Below are positions 1 to 9,200 of a stretch of 64,000 bases of DNA, in pieces. Under the pieces are notes generated by a model. The model was not told where the DNA came from. It saw nothing but the letters and a program-made list of their open reading frames with translations, and ran no database searches. The translations under genes were made by a program, and so were the position numbers. The stretch comes from Massilia sp. Root335 (GTDB taxonomy: Bacteria; Pseudomonadota; Gammaproteobacteria; Burkholderiales; Burkholderiaceae_D). Location of the stretch: NCBI RefSeq assembly GCF_001425685.1, contig NZ_LMCY01000037.1, positions 63,422 to 127,421 on the forward strand, given 5' to 3'. Position 1 is the first letter of the stretch. Each line of letters opens with the position of its first letter.

Positions 1-758
1 TCCGGATTGCCGTACACGCGCGCTTCGCCGCTGCCGGACAATTCGACGTGCAGGCGCTTGCGGGCATACACGGCGCTGTCGCCGGAACCCTGTTGCAGCA
101 GGTCGACCTCGTCGGCGCGCAGGTGGCGCGCGTCCAGGTCGCCCGAGCCGCGCGACTCGGCGTGCAGTTCGCGGCTCGAGCCCACGAGCGTGAGGCGGCC
201 CGTGCCGATCACGGCGGCATCGACCGTGTCGCTCGTGCCGCCCGTCAGTTCGAGGTCGCCGCTGCCGCGCAGGGCGGCCATGATTTCGCGGTAGCGGCCG
301 TTGAACCGCATATTGCCGGAACCGTCCAGCGCCACGTCCAGGTGGTCGCCGGCGAAGCCGCTGACGGTGTGCTCGCCGCTGCCGTTGACGCTCAGCGATT
401 CCAGCGTCGGCAGCGTGACCGTCACCTCGATCGGCGTGCGGTGGCGCAGCAGGATGCCGCGCGGGCCGATGCGCAGCACGTCGCCGTCGATGCTCGTGTC
501 GATGTTCGCCAGCAGCCGCTGTTCGCCGCGCACTTCGAGCGAAGGCGTCGCGCCCTGGCGCAGCGTGAGGTTGAGGGGGCCGGAGAGGTCGACCTTGGCG
601 ACGGCCTTGTCGAACGGGCGGCGTTCGGTGGCGACGAGGCGGCTGCCCGGGGGCGACGGGCCGTTCGTGCCGTGGGCGCGCAGCATGCTGTACGACACGC
701 CGATCAGCAGGAACGCGAGGACCAGGAGGCTGAAACCGATCTTGAGCAAAGCGCGCAT
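1..758 (-). CDS. GIN-domain (DUF2807) envelope protein, 3' end cut by window
   Basis: The frame is open from ATG at 758 to the window edge, so the C-terminus is missing. An N-terminal hydrophobic stretch (about residues 5-25) acts as a signal or anchor. The rest is a beta-helical putative auto-transporter-adhesin head (GIN) domain with repeated short strands carrying GSG turns (SVNGSGEHTVSG, DGSGNMRFNG, RGSGDLELTG, RGSGDLDARH, QGSGDSAVYA). The family's function is unknown; an envelope location is inferred from the N-terminus. It starts 7 bp after the DUF1700 gene, a pairing often seen in envelope-stress or regulatory gene sets, so the two are probably co-transcribed. Confidence 0.85.
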   Translation of the reverse strand, partial: MRALLKIGFSLLVLAFLLIGVSYSMLRAHGTNGPSPPGSRLVATERRPFDKAVAKVDLSGPLNLTLRQGATPSLEVRGEQRLLANIDTSIDGDVLRIGPRGILLRHRTPIEVTVTLPTLESLSVNGSGEHTVSGFAGDHLDVALDGSGNMRFNGRYREIMAALRGSGDLELTGGTSDTVDAAVIGTGRLTLVGSSRELHAESRGSGDLDARHLRADEVDLLQQGSGDSAVYARKRLHVELSGSGEARVYGNP

Positions 759-765
759 CGTGTCC

Positions 766-1560
766 TCAGCTGCCCTTGAGCAGGGATCGGTTCATCTGGA
801 CGTAGCGCTTCAGGCCGATGAAGGTATAGCGCGTGACGACGAGGGACAACAGGAACAGCGCGATCCCGCCCAGCACGAGGCCGCAGCCGAACAGGGTCTG
901 CGTCGTGCGCGATTCCGCGTCCATGTCGGTGCTGATGCGCAGCGTGCTGTCCGCGAGCGCCTCGGCGCTGCGCAGGGCGCGCGAGTGCGCGCGCCCGTGG
1001 TCGGCGCCTGCATCGGCCGTGTCGTCGGGCGGCAGCGGGTCGGCGACCTGCGGGCGCTCCTCCTTGACGAGGATGCCGCGGTCGCCGATCTCGACGCGCA
1101 TCTGGCGCCCGCGCCCGTCGTCGTCGATGGTGACGAAGCGGCTCGGCCAGTCCAGCACGAGTTCATTGGCGCCCGCGAGGCCGCTGGCGGTGGTGGCGAT
1201 GCCAGCCAGGTAGAACGTCAGCGCGCATACGTACAGGCAAAGCAGCAGCGCCGAATAGACCAGCGCCGGCACGAGCATGAACAGGTTGAAGATGGCCAAC
1301 CCGACGGCCGACACCATCAGGCGCAGCAGGTTGGCGGGGTTCTTCCTTGCGCTGAACGTGTCCAGGTGCGCGTTCGCGCGCAGGGTCATGGCGATCTTTT
1401 TCGGGTCGTCGAGCTCGCGCGCCACGTCCGGCTCGCCCTGTCCGGCGGCGACGCCGTCCACGAAGCGTTGTTCGTAATAGGCCAGCGTCCTGGCCTGCAC
1501 GTCGGGCGGCAGGCCGAGCATGGCCCGCTTGAGCGCCTCGAGGTATTCCAGTTTGCCCAT
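766..1560 (-). CDS. DUF1700 (HAAS-type) membrane protein
   Basis: 264 aa. The N-terminal 60-70 residues (MGKLEYLEALKRAM, then YYEQRFVDG and ELDDPKKIA) match the alpha-helical HAAS/DUF1700 module. Membrane segments follow at about residues 85-125, and another lies near residues 225-245. HAAS modules are thought to pass signals from PadR-like regulators to membrane partners, but no PadR gene is visible here. It is tightly spaced with the GIN-domain gene downstream and sits behind the hpn genes on the same strand. The biochemical role is unknown. Confidence 0.85.
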   Translation of the reverse strand: MGKLEYLEALKRAMLGLPPDVQARTLAYYEQRFVDGVAAGQGEPDVARELDDPKKIAMTLRANAHLDTFSARKNPANLLRLMVSAVGLAIFNLFMLVPALVYSALLLCLYVCALTFYLAGIATTASGLAGANELVLDWPSRFVTIDDDGRGRQMRVEIGDRGILVKEERPQVADPLPPDDTADAGADHGRAHSRALRSAEALADSTLRISTDMDAESRTTQTLFGCGLVLGGIALFLLSLVVTRYTFIGLKRYVQMNRSLLKGS

Positions 1561-1582
1561 CAGGACTCCTTCCGGGGCGATA

Positions 1583-1714
1583 TCAGCCGCGGCCGAACGA
1601 CAGCATGGCGTTCAGCGCCGGACTGGCCGCCGCGCCGGGGTGGACCAGAATGATCGTCGCGGCCGCCACGACGGCCAGCAGGGCAAGGGTACGCAAGCCG
1701 AGATGGATGTTCAT
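1583..1714 (-). CDS. small single-pass membrane protein (hypothetical)
   Basis: A 43-residue ORF lies between hpnE and the DUF1700 gene. ATG at 1714 is preceded by GCGGAA at usable spacing; a second ATG at 1720 adds two residues. The peptide begins MNIHLGLRTLALLAVVAA and has one hydrophobic helix (about residues 8-27), then a short tail ending MLSFGRG. Its stop is 22 bp before DUF1700, so it could be the first gene of that small operon. I do not recognise it. Support comes from context, ribosome-binding site and composition only. Confidence 0.45.
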   Translation of the reverse strand: MNIHLGLRTLALLAVVAAATIILVHPGAAASPALNAMLSFGRG

Positions 1715-1843
1715 TTGCATTTCCGCCAACACTCGTTTCGATGATGCCACTGTACGGAGCGCGGACGGCGCGCGCCACCGCTGTGCGACAGGCTGCGGAT
1801 TTCGCGGGGCAGGGCGCGCCCCGGCGCGACGATCGGCGCGCCG

Positions 1844-3217
1844 TCATCGCGGCGTCGTCCCCATCATGACGCCGGCCGCGGCGACGCCGCTGCGCACGGC
1901 CGCTTCCAGCGTGGCGGGGTAGTCGGATGCCGTGTAGTCGCCGGCCAGCGCCAGGCCTGGCAGGGCGGTCGCGTTGGCCGGACGGGCGAGGGCGGGCGAG
2001 CAGGCGAACGTGGCGCGTTTTTCCGTGATCGTGCGGCTCCACAGCGGCGCTGCGAGCGCCGGTTGCCCGAACGATGCGGCCAGCTGCGCCGCGACGGCGG
2101 CGGCCAGCGCCGCCTGGCCGATGGCGCCGGCGGGGTCCGCGCCGCTGATCACGACGGCCAGCAGGCCATCCTGGCCGGGATCGAGCTGGCCGCGGTCGAA
2201 CACGAACTGGCCCCAGCGCTCGTCGAGCGGCGCATCGGCCAGCGCGCAAAAGGGCAAGGGCAGGCGCACGCCGGGCGCGTACTGCAGGTAGACGGTGGCG
2301 ATGGGTTCGTAGGCCAGCGCATCCAGTTGCGCCACGACGCCGGCCGCGCCATCCAGGGGCCGCAGCAGCGCCGCCGCCTGCCACGGCGGGGCCGCGAGGA
2401 CGACGCCGTCGAACGCATGGTGATCGGCGCCGGAACGCAGGCGCCATGCGCCGCCGTCCGGTTCCAGCGCGTCGATGCGGGCGCCCGTGCGCACGGCGGC
2501 GCCGCGGCCGTCGAGGTGGCGGCGGGCCGCTTCCGGGAACACGGCGTCGAGCAGCACGCGCGGGATCAGCATGTCGGACGCGGCGCGGTGCGCACCGAGG
2601 CTGTCGCGCAGCACCGCCAGGAACACTTGGGCGGATGCCCGCTCGGGCGGCGTGTTCAGCGCGGCCAGGCACAGGGGGCGCCACATCAGGCGCTCGAGGC
2701 GCGGCGTCTGGTCGAAGCGCGCCAGCAGTTCCGCCACGCTGCAGTCGGTGTACAGCTGCCAGCCCATCCAGCGGGCGCTGGTCGTGAAGCGGGCGAGGGC
2801 CAGCTTGTCGTGCCGGTCCAGGCCGCGTGCCCGCAGCAGCGCGACGAGCATGTGCAGCGGCGCCGGCAGGCGCGGGGCGACGAAGTCCATGCCGTCGTCC
2901 GCCGCGGGATAGCGCATCTGCAGCGGCAGCCGCAGCATGGCCTGGTCCGGGTCGACGCCGACGCGGCGCATCAGGCGCAGCGTGTCGGCGTAGGCGCCCA
3001 GCATGATGTGCTGGCCGTTGTCGAGCAGGCGCCCGTTCGTCTCGATGGCGCGCGCGCGGCCGCCCAGGGTGCGCGCGGCTTCGAACAGCGTGACGTCGCA
3101 GCCGGCGTCCAGCAGCGCGACGGCCGCCGCGCAGCCTGCCCAGCCGCCGCCGACGACGGCGATCCGCCGGCCGGCGGCCGGGCGACTTGCGTCCCGGCGG
3201 TTTTCAGCCGCGGACAT
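1844..3217 (-). CDS. hpnE: hydroxysqualene dehydroxylase, FAD-dependent
   Basis: 457 aa, normal for the squalene-associated FAD-dependent desaturase family. A dinucleotide-binding motif follows a short polar N-terminus (AVVGGGWAGCAAAVALLDAG, then FEAARTLGGRA). The C-terminal FAD-binding signature ALAGDYTASDYPATLEAAV is present. HpnE reduces hydroxysqualene to squalene, the third step of the HpnCDE route. Its start overlaps the end of hpnD by 14 bp on the same strand, which suggests translational coupling. Ordinary phytoene-desaturase-like enzymes share the fold, but adjacency to hpnD and hpnC settles the call. Confidence 0.93.
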   Translation of the reverse strand: MSAAENRRDASRPAAGRRIAVVGGGWAGCAAAVALLDAGCDVTLFEAARTLGGRARAIETNGRLLDNGQHIMLGAYADTLRLMRRVGVDPDQAMLRLPLQMRYPAADDGMDFVAPRLPAPLHMLVALLRARGLDRHDKLALARFTTSARWMGWQLYTDCSVAELLARFDQTPRLERLMWRPLCLAALNTPPERASAQVFLAVLRDSLGAHRAASDMLIPRVLLDAVFPEAARRHLDGRGAAVRTGARIDALEPDGGAWRLRSGADHHAFDGVVLAAPPWQAAALLRPLDGAAGVVAQLDALAYEPIATVYLQYAPGVRLPLPFCALADAPLDERWGQFVFDRGQLDPGQDGLLAVVISGADPAGAIGQAALAAAVAAQLAASFGQPALAAPLWSRTITEKRATFACSPALARPANATALPGLALAGDYTASDYPATLEAAVRSGVAAAGVMMGTTPR

Positions 3218-4037
3218 ACGTCTTCCAGGCCAGCCACAGCTTGCGCAGCGGCGTCAGGGAGATTTTCTGGTTGAGGACGTGGAAGCCGTCGCGCTCGATC
3301 TCGCCGAGCAGCGTGCGGTAGATGGCGGCCATCATGAGGCCCGGGCGCTGGGCGCGCCGGTCCGCCCTGGGCAGCAGCGCGAAGGCTTCGTCGTACAGGC
3401 CCTGGGCGCGGTCGGCCTGGAACTTCATCAGCGCCTCGAATTTTTCGCTGTGGCGCGCGTTCAGCAGGTCGGCCGCCGTCACGTTGAACTGCTGCAGTTC
3501 GCTGATCGGCAGGTAGATGCGGCCCTTGCGCGCGTCTTCGCCCACGTCGCGGATGATGTTCGTGAGCTGGAAGGCGAGGCCCAGCGTTTCCGCATATTGC
3601 AGGGTCTGCGGATTCGTCACGCCGAAGATGCTGGCCGACAGGATCCCGACGACGCCCGCCACGTGCCAGCAGTATTTCCTGAGGTTCGGATAGTCGAGGT
3701 AGCGCGACTGGTCGAGGTCCATCTCCATGCCGTCGATGATGGCTTGCAGGTGTTCCTGTTTCAGGTCGTACGGCTGCAGGTGCGGCTGCAGCGCGAGCAT
3801 CACCGGGTGCGTGGGCGTGCCCGAATACGCCTGGGCGACTTCGTTGCGCCACCAGGCGAGCTTGATGCGCGCGACCGATTGGTCGGTCGTCTCGTCGACC
3901 GTGTCGTCGACTTCCCGGCAGAACGCGTACAGCGCCGTGATCGCGCGCCGGCGTTCCGGCGGCAGGAACAGGAAGCTGTAGTAGAAGCTGGAGCCGCTTT
4001 GTGCGGTCTTTTGTTGGCAGTATTCGTCGGGGGACAT
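3204..4037 (-). CDS. hpnD: presqualene diphosphate synthase
   Basis: 277 aa trans-prenyltransferase of the squalene/phytoene synthase family. Both Asp-rich Mg-diphosphate motifs are present: FCREVDDTVDE near residue 40 and NIIRDVGEDARKGRIYLP near residue 160. HpnD condenses two farnesyl diphosphates to presqualene diphosphate. It starts MSPDEYCQQKTAQSGSSFYY, typical of HpnD. It lies 63 bp after hpnC and overlaps hpnE. Phytoene synthase is the main alternative, and the gene order argues against it. Confidence 0.94.
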   Translation of the reverse strand: MSPDEYCQQKTAQSGSSFYYSFLFLPPERRRAITALYAFCREVDDTVDETTDQSVARIKLAWWRNEVAQAYSGTPTHPVMLALQPHLQPYDLKQEHLQAIIDGMEMDLDQSRYLDYPNLRKYCWHVAGVVGILSASIFGVTNPQTLQYAETLGLAFQLTNIIRDVGEDARKGRIYLPISELQQFNVTAADLLNARHSEKFEALMKFQADRAQGLYDEAFALLPRADRRAQRPGLMMAAIYRTLLGEIERDGFHVLNQKISLTPLRKLWLAWKTYVRG

Positions 4038-4100
4038 ATAAAAAGTGTGATTGCGCGGAGCCAGTCCGCTATCTTATCCGATGCGGCGTCGGTCGCCGCA

Positions 4101-4910
4101 TCACATGCATATCGCGCGCCAGCCGACCGCGAGCCAGTCGAGGCGTTTCAGGCGCGGGCGGCGCCGGAACACGTCGTAGTCCGCGCGCTCGATCGCTTCC
4201 AGGATGCGCAGGCCGCCCTGCACGACCATCCGCAATTCCCAGCCGATGCGCCCCGGCAGCCGCGTGGCCAGCGGCGCGCCTTCCAGCATCAGCGCGCGCG
4301 CCCGCTCCACTTCGAAGCGCATCAGCGCGCGCCACGCCGGTCCCGTGCGGCCCTGTTCGATGGCGTCGGCCGTCACGCCGAAGCGCGCCAGGTCGTCCTG
4401 CGGCAGGTAGATGCGGCCCTTGGCGACGTCGATGGCGACGTCCTGCCAGAAGTTGATGAGTTGCAGCGCCGTGCAGATCGCGTCCGACTCGCGCAGGCGC
4501 GCCGGGTCGTCGACGCGATACAGGCCCAGCATCAACCGTCCGACAGGATCGGCGGATCGTCGGCAATAATCGTGCAGTTGCGCGAAGTTTGCGTAGCGCG
4601 TCGTGACGACGTCCTGCCTGAAGGCGCTGAGCAGGTCGCGCAGCGGTTGCAGCGGCAGGCCGAATCCGTTCAGCACGTCGGCGAGGCGCTGGAACATGGG
4701 CTCGTGCTGCGGCGCGCCGGCCGCGATGGCGTCCAGCGCGGCGTCGTAGGCCTGCAGCGCGGCCAGGCGTTCGGCCGGGGCGGCGTCGCCTTCGTCGGCG
4801 AGGTCGTCGGCGCTGCGCGCGAAGGCATAGATCGCCTCCACCGCGGGCACGAGGCGGCGCGGCAGCAGGATCGAAGCGACAGGAAAATTTTCGTAATGGT
4901 CGACGGCCAT
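4101..4910 (-). CDS. hpnC: hydroxysqualene synthase
   Basis: 269 aa from the chosen ATG at 4910, whose product begins MAVDHYENFPVASILLP as HpnC proteins do. An in-frame ATG at 4961 would add 17 residues, but a TATAAT on this strand at 4968-4963 would place the transcript start near 4956, so 4910 is preferred. Asp-rich motifs are FARSADDLADEGDA and INFWQDVAIDVAKGRIYLP. HpnC converts presqualene diphosphate to hydroxysqualene. It is first in the hpnCDE operon and divergent from the RND efflux genes. Confidence 0.92.
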   Translation of the reverse strand: MAVDHYENFPVASILLPRRLVPAVEAIYAFARSADDLADEGDAAPAERLAALQAYDAALDAIAAGAPQHEPMFQRLADVLNGFGLPLQPLRDLLSAFRQDVVTTRYANFAQLHDYCRRSADPVGRLMLGLYRVDDPARLRESDAICTALQLINFWQDVAIDVAKGRIYLPQDDLARFGVTADAIEQGRTGPAWRALMRFEVERARALMLEGAPLATRLPGRIGWELRMVVQGGLRILEAIERADYDVFRRRPRLKRLDWLAVGWRAICM

Positions 4911-4941
4911 GCGACTCGATAGATTGCTGACTCTAAAGTCA

Positions 4942-4970
4942 TTTACTGGCGTTAATTGCATGATTATAAT
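4942..4970 (+). promoter_or_regulatory. sigma70-type promoter for the RND efflux operon
   Basis: TTTACT at 4942-4947 and TATAAT at 4965-4970 are separated by exactly 17 bp. Transcription would start near 4977, about 55 bp before the adaptor start. This is the strongest hexamer pair in the hpnC-efflux gap. No operator palindrome or adjacent regulator gene was seen. Confidence 0.6.
4963..4968 (-). promoter_or_regulatory. candidate -10 element for hpnCDE
   Basis: The palindromic run ATTATAAT gives a perfect TATAAT on the minus strand too, offset by 2 bp from the plus-strand -10. The spaced -35 (TGTCGT at 4991-4986) is poor. If used, transcription starts near 4956, inside the longer hpnC reading but upstream of ATG 4910. 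Confidence 0.4.
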
Positions 4971-5030
4971 TGCTAGGTTAAATCCACGACAGTGCCTCGC
5001 CGTCCCGGCCGGGCCAGCATGAGGAAACCA

Positions 5031-6236
5031 ATGCCTGCTTTTCTCTCGATGTCCCTGCGGCCGCGCGGCGCCGCACCGTTCGTCCTTTCCCTGACCCTCG
5101 CCGCGGCGCTGCTGGCCGGGTGTTCCCGCAACGACGCGCCGCCTGAGGACGTGCGCCCCGTGCGCGCGCTCACGCTGGCGACGGGCACGGTCGGCACGTC
5201 GGCGGAATTTTCCGGCGACGTGCGCCCGCGCTACGAGTCGCGGCTCGGCTTCCGTGTGGGCGGCAAGATCAGCGCGCGCAAGGTCGACGTGGGCACGGTC
5301 GTCAAGCGCGGCCAGGTGCTGATGCAGCTGGACCCGCAAGACCTGCGCCTCGGCCAGGCCCAGGCCCAGGCCAACCTGCGCGCGGCGCAGACGAATTACG
5401 ACCTGGCGCGCGCGGACCTCAAGCGCTACCAGGACCTGCGCAGCCAGAACTTCGTCGCCCAGGCGGTGCTCGACCAGAAGCTGGCGGCCGCGCATTCGGC
5501 GCAGGCGACCGTGGAAGCGGCCCGCGCGGCGTTGCGCGAACAGGCCAACCAGACCGGTTACGCCAGCCTCGAATCGGACACGGACGGCGTCGTCACCGGC
5601 ATCGACGCCGAGGTCGGCCAGGTCGTGCAGGCGGGTACGCCCGTCGTGCGCGTGGCGCGGACCGACGAAAAGGAAGTGGTGATCGGCGTGCCGGAAGACC
5701 AGGTCGACGAGCTGCGCCATGTGAGCACCGTGAAGGTCAGGCTGTGGGCCGATCCGAACCGCAGCATCGACGGCAAGATCCGTGAAGTGTCGCCGGTGGC
5801 CGATCCGGCCACGCGCACCTACACGGTGAAGGTGTCGATCCCGGCGCGCGACGACATCCGCCTCGGCATGACGGCCGTGGTCCGGCTGGCCCAGGCCGGC
5901 GGCGGCGGATCGGCGATCAAGGTGCCGTTGTCGGCGCTGTACCAGAACAAGGGCGCGACCTCCGTGTGGCTGATCGAGAACGGCGCGGTGCGCCTCGTGC
6001 CAGTGCAGGTGGGCGGCGTCGACGGCAACGACGTGCTGCTGGCCGGCGGCGTGAAGCCGGGCCAGACCATCGTCACCGCGGGCGTCAACCTGCTCAAGCC
6101 GGGCCAGAAGGTCAAGGTGCTGGCGGCCGACGTGGCCCGCCGCGGCGATGCGGAGGCCGAGGCGACGGGTGTCCGGGGGACACCCGTCGGGCAAGCCGCA
6201 CCGGCCGGGCAAGCCGCCGCTGGGGCAGCGAAATGA
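5031..6236 (+). CDS. RND efflux periplasmic adaptor lipoprotein
   Basis: 401 aa. The start at 5031 follows GAGGAAACCA, a good ribosome-binding site; the frame is open further up without one. A lipoprotein signal ends in the lipobox LLAGC (Cys31), so the protein should be anchored to a membrane from the periplasmic side. The order is barrel-sandwich half (GKISARKVDVGTVVKRGQV), alpha-helical hairpin (about 95-180), second lipoyl half (DGVVTGIDAEVGQVVQAG), beta-barrel and membrane-proximal domain. It bridges the RND pump to an outer-membrane channel. Its TGA overlaps the pump ATG (ATGA). No outer-membrane factor gene is present, so a TolC-like protein elsewhere is presumed. Confidence 0.92.
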   Translation: MPAFLSMSLRPRGAAPFVLSLTLAAALLAGCSRNDAPPEDVRPVRALTLATGTVGTSAEFSGDVRPRYESRLGFRVGGKISARKVDVGTVVKRGQVLMQLDPQDLRLGQAQAQANLRAAQTNYDLARADLKRYQDLRSQNFVAQAVLDQKLAAAHSAQATVEAARAALREQANQTGYASLESDTDGVVTGIDAEVGQVVQAGTPVVRVARTDEKEVVIGVPEDQVDELRHVSTVKVRLWADPNRSIDGKIREVSPVADPATRTYTVKVSIPARDDIRLGMTAVVRLAQAGGGGSAIKVPLSALYQNKGATSVWLIENGAVRLVPVQVGGVDGNDVLLAGGVKPGQTIVTAGVNLLKPGQKVKVLAADVARRGDAEAEATGVRGTPVGQAAPAGQAAAGAAK

Positions 6237-9200
6237 AGGGTTTCAACCTGTCGCGCTGGGCGCTGGAACACATCCCGCTGACCCGCTACCTGATCGCCGC
6301 GCTGCTCATCGGCGGCATCATCAGCTACGGCAAGCTGGGCCAGGACGAGGACCCGCCGTTCACCTTCCGCGCGATGGTGATCACCGCGTACTGGCCCGGC
6401 GCCACGGCCGTGCAGATGGCCCAGCAGGTCGCGGATAAACTGGAGAGAAAGCTGCAGGAGACGCCGTACGTCGACAAGCTGCGCAGTTTTTCCAAGCCGG
6501 GCGAGACGACCATCATCCTCGAACTGCGCGAATCGTCGCCGCCGAAGGACGTCCCCGGCATCTGGTACCAGGTGCGCAAGAAGGTCGGCGACATCGCGGG
6601 GACGCTGCCGCCGGGCGTGGTCGGGCCGTTCTTCAACGACGAATTCGGCGACACGTACGGCTCGATCTTCGCGCTGTCCGGCGACGGCTTCACGTACGCC
6701 GAGATGCGCGACTACGCCGACTTCGTGCGCCAGCAGCTGCTCGCGGTGCCGCTGGTCGCGAAGGTGGAGCAGTTCGGCGTGCAGGAAGAGAAGGTCAACA
6801 TCCTGTTCTCGCAGCAGAAATTCGCGCAGCTGGGCGTGCCGTTCGAGCAGATCGTGAACCAGATCGCGACGCAGAACGGCATCGAGTCGGCCGGTGTGCT
6901 CGTCACGCCGATGGAGAACCTGCAGGTGCGCGTGACGGGCGGCCTGAAGACCATCAAGCAGCTGGAAGACCTGAGCCTGCGCGCAGGGAACACGACGTTC
7001 CGCCTCGGTGACTTCGCCACCATCCAGCGTGCGTACGCCGACCCGCCGCACGACAAGATGCGCTTCAACGGCAAGGAAGTGATCGGCCTGGGCGTGTCGA
7101 TGGAAAAGGGCGGCAATATCATCGAGCTGGGCAAGGGCCTGGAAAAGACGGTGGAGCACATCAAGAGCCAGCTCCCGGTCGGCATCGAACTGGAACGCGT
7201 ATCGAACCAGCCGGCGGCCGTCAAGGCTTCCGTCGGCGAATTCATGAGCAGCCTGATCGAGGCAATCGTCATCGTGCTCGGCGTGTCGTTCGTCGCCCTC
7301 GGCCTGCACCAGAAGCCGAAACTGCGGCTGGACGTGCGGCCCGGCCTCGTCGTGGCGCTGACGATCCCGCTGGTGCTGGCGATCACGTTCCTGTTCATGC
7401 GCGTGTTCGACATCTCGCTGCACAAGATCTCGCTGGGCGCCCTGATCATCGCGCTCGGCCTGCTCGTGGACGACGCCATCATCGCCGTCGAGATGATGGT
7501 GCGGAAGATGGAGGAGGGCATGTCGCGCTTCGACGCGGCCACGTTCGCCTACACGTCGACCGCGTTCCCGATGCTGACGGGGACCCTGATCACGGCGGCG
7601 GGCTTCCTGCCGATCGGCCTGGCGAAATCGGCGGCCGGCGAGTACACGTTCGCGATGTTTTCCGTGAACGCGATCGCGCTCGTCGTGTCGTGGGTCGTCG
7701 CCGTCACGTTCACGCCGTACATCGGCTTCATCCTGCTGCGCGTGCAGCCGCACGGCCACGGCCACCACGACGTGTACGACACGCCGCTGTATGCGCGCTT
7801 CCGCCGCCTCGTCGACCGCTGCGTGGAATGGCGCATGACGACCATCGCGCTGTCGCTGGCCGTGTTCCTGCTGGGCGTGTTCGGCTTCAAGTTCATCGAA
7901 AAGCAGTTCTTCCCGGATTCCAGCCGCCCCGAGCTGATGGTGGAGATGTGGACGCCGGAAGGCACCAGCTTCGCCGTCAACGAGGCGCTGGCGAAGAAGT
8001 TCGAGCGCTTCGCGCGCGCGCAGCCGGAGACGGACAGCGTGACGTCGTACATCGGCACCGGCAGCCCGCGCTTCTACCTGCCGCTGGACCAGATCTTCCC
8101 CGCGTCGAACGTGTCGCAGTTCGTCGTGCTGCCGAAGACGGTCGCCCAGCGCGAAGCCCTGCGCCACAAGATCGAGAACCTGTTCAAGACCGATTTCCCG
8201 GAAGTGCGCGGGCGCGTGAAACTGCTGCCGAACGGCCCGCCCGTGCCGTATCCCGTCCAGTTCCAGGTGATGGGGCCCGACATCGGCGTCGTGCGCAAGG
8301 TCGCGGACCAGGTGAAGGAGATCATGATCGCCAATCCGAACACGGTGGGCGTCAACGACAACTGGAACGAATCCGTGAAAGTGCTGCGCCTCGACCTCGA
8401 CCAGGACAAGCTGCGCGCGCTGGGCGTCACGTCGCAGGCGGTGCGGCGCACGGTCGCCACCGTGCTGTCTGGGACGACGGTGGGCCAGTTCCGCGAGAGT
8501 AACCGCCTGATCGACATCGTCGTGCGCCAGCCGTTGAACGAGCGCTCGAGCATGTCCGTGCTGGCGAACACGAACGTGGCGACGCCGTCCGGCAAGGCCG
8601 TGCCGCTGTCGCAGCTCGCGCGCATCGAGTTCGTGTGGGAGCCTGGCGTCGTGCAGCGCTATGGGCGCGAGTGGGCGATCATGGTCCAGTCCGACGTCGT
8701 CGAGGGCGTGCAGGGGCCGACCGTGTCCGACCAGGTCGGCGCGAAGCTGGCGGCGCTGCGCGCGAAGCTGCCGGCCGGCTACCGCATCAAGCTCGAAGGC
8801 GCGGCGGCGAACAGTTCGACGGCGGAGGACTCGATTGCCGCCAACGTGCCGCTCGTGCTGTTCATCGTGTTCACCCTCCTGATGCTGCAGCTGCACAGCT
8901 TCTCGCGCGCCGTGATGGTCTTCCTCACGGGCCCGCTGGGCATCGCCGGCGCGGCGATGGCGCTGCTGGTGTCGCACGAGCCGTTCGGCTTCGTCGCCAA
9001 CCTCGGCGTGATCGCGCTGTTCGGCATGGTGGTGCGCAATTCGGTGATCCTCGTCGACCAGATCGAGAAGGACATCGCGGCCGGGCACGCACCGTGGGAT
9101 GCGATCGTCGAGAGCGCCGTGCGGCGCTGCCGGCCGATCCTGCTGACGGCGGCCGCGGCGGCGCTGGCGATGATTCCGCTGTCGCGCTCGGTGTTCTGGG

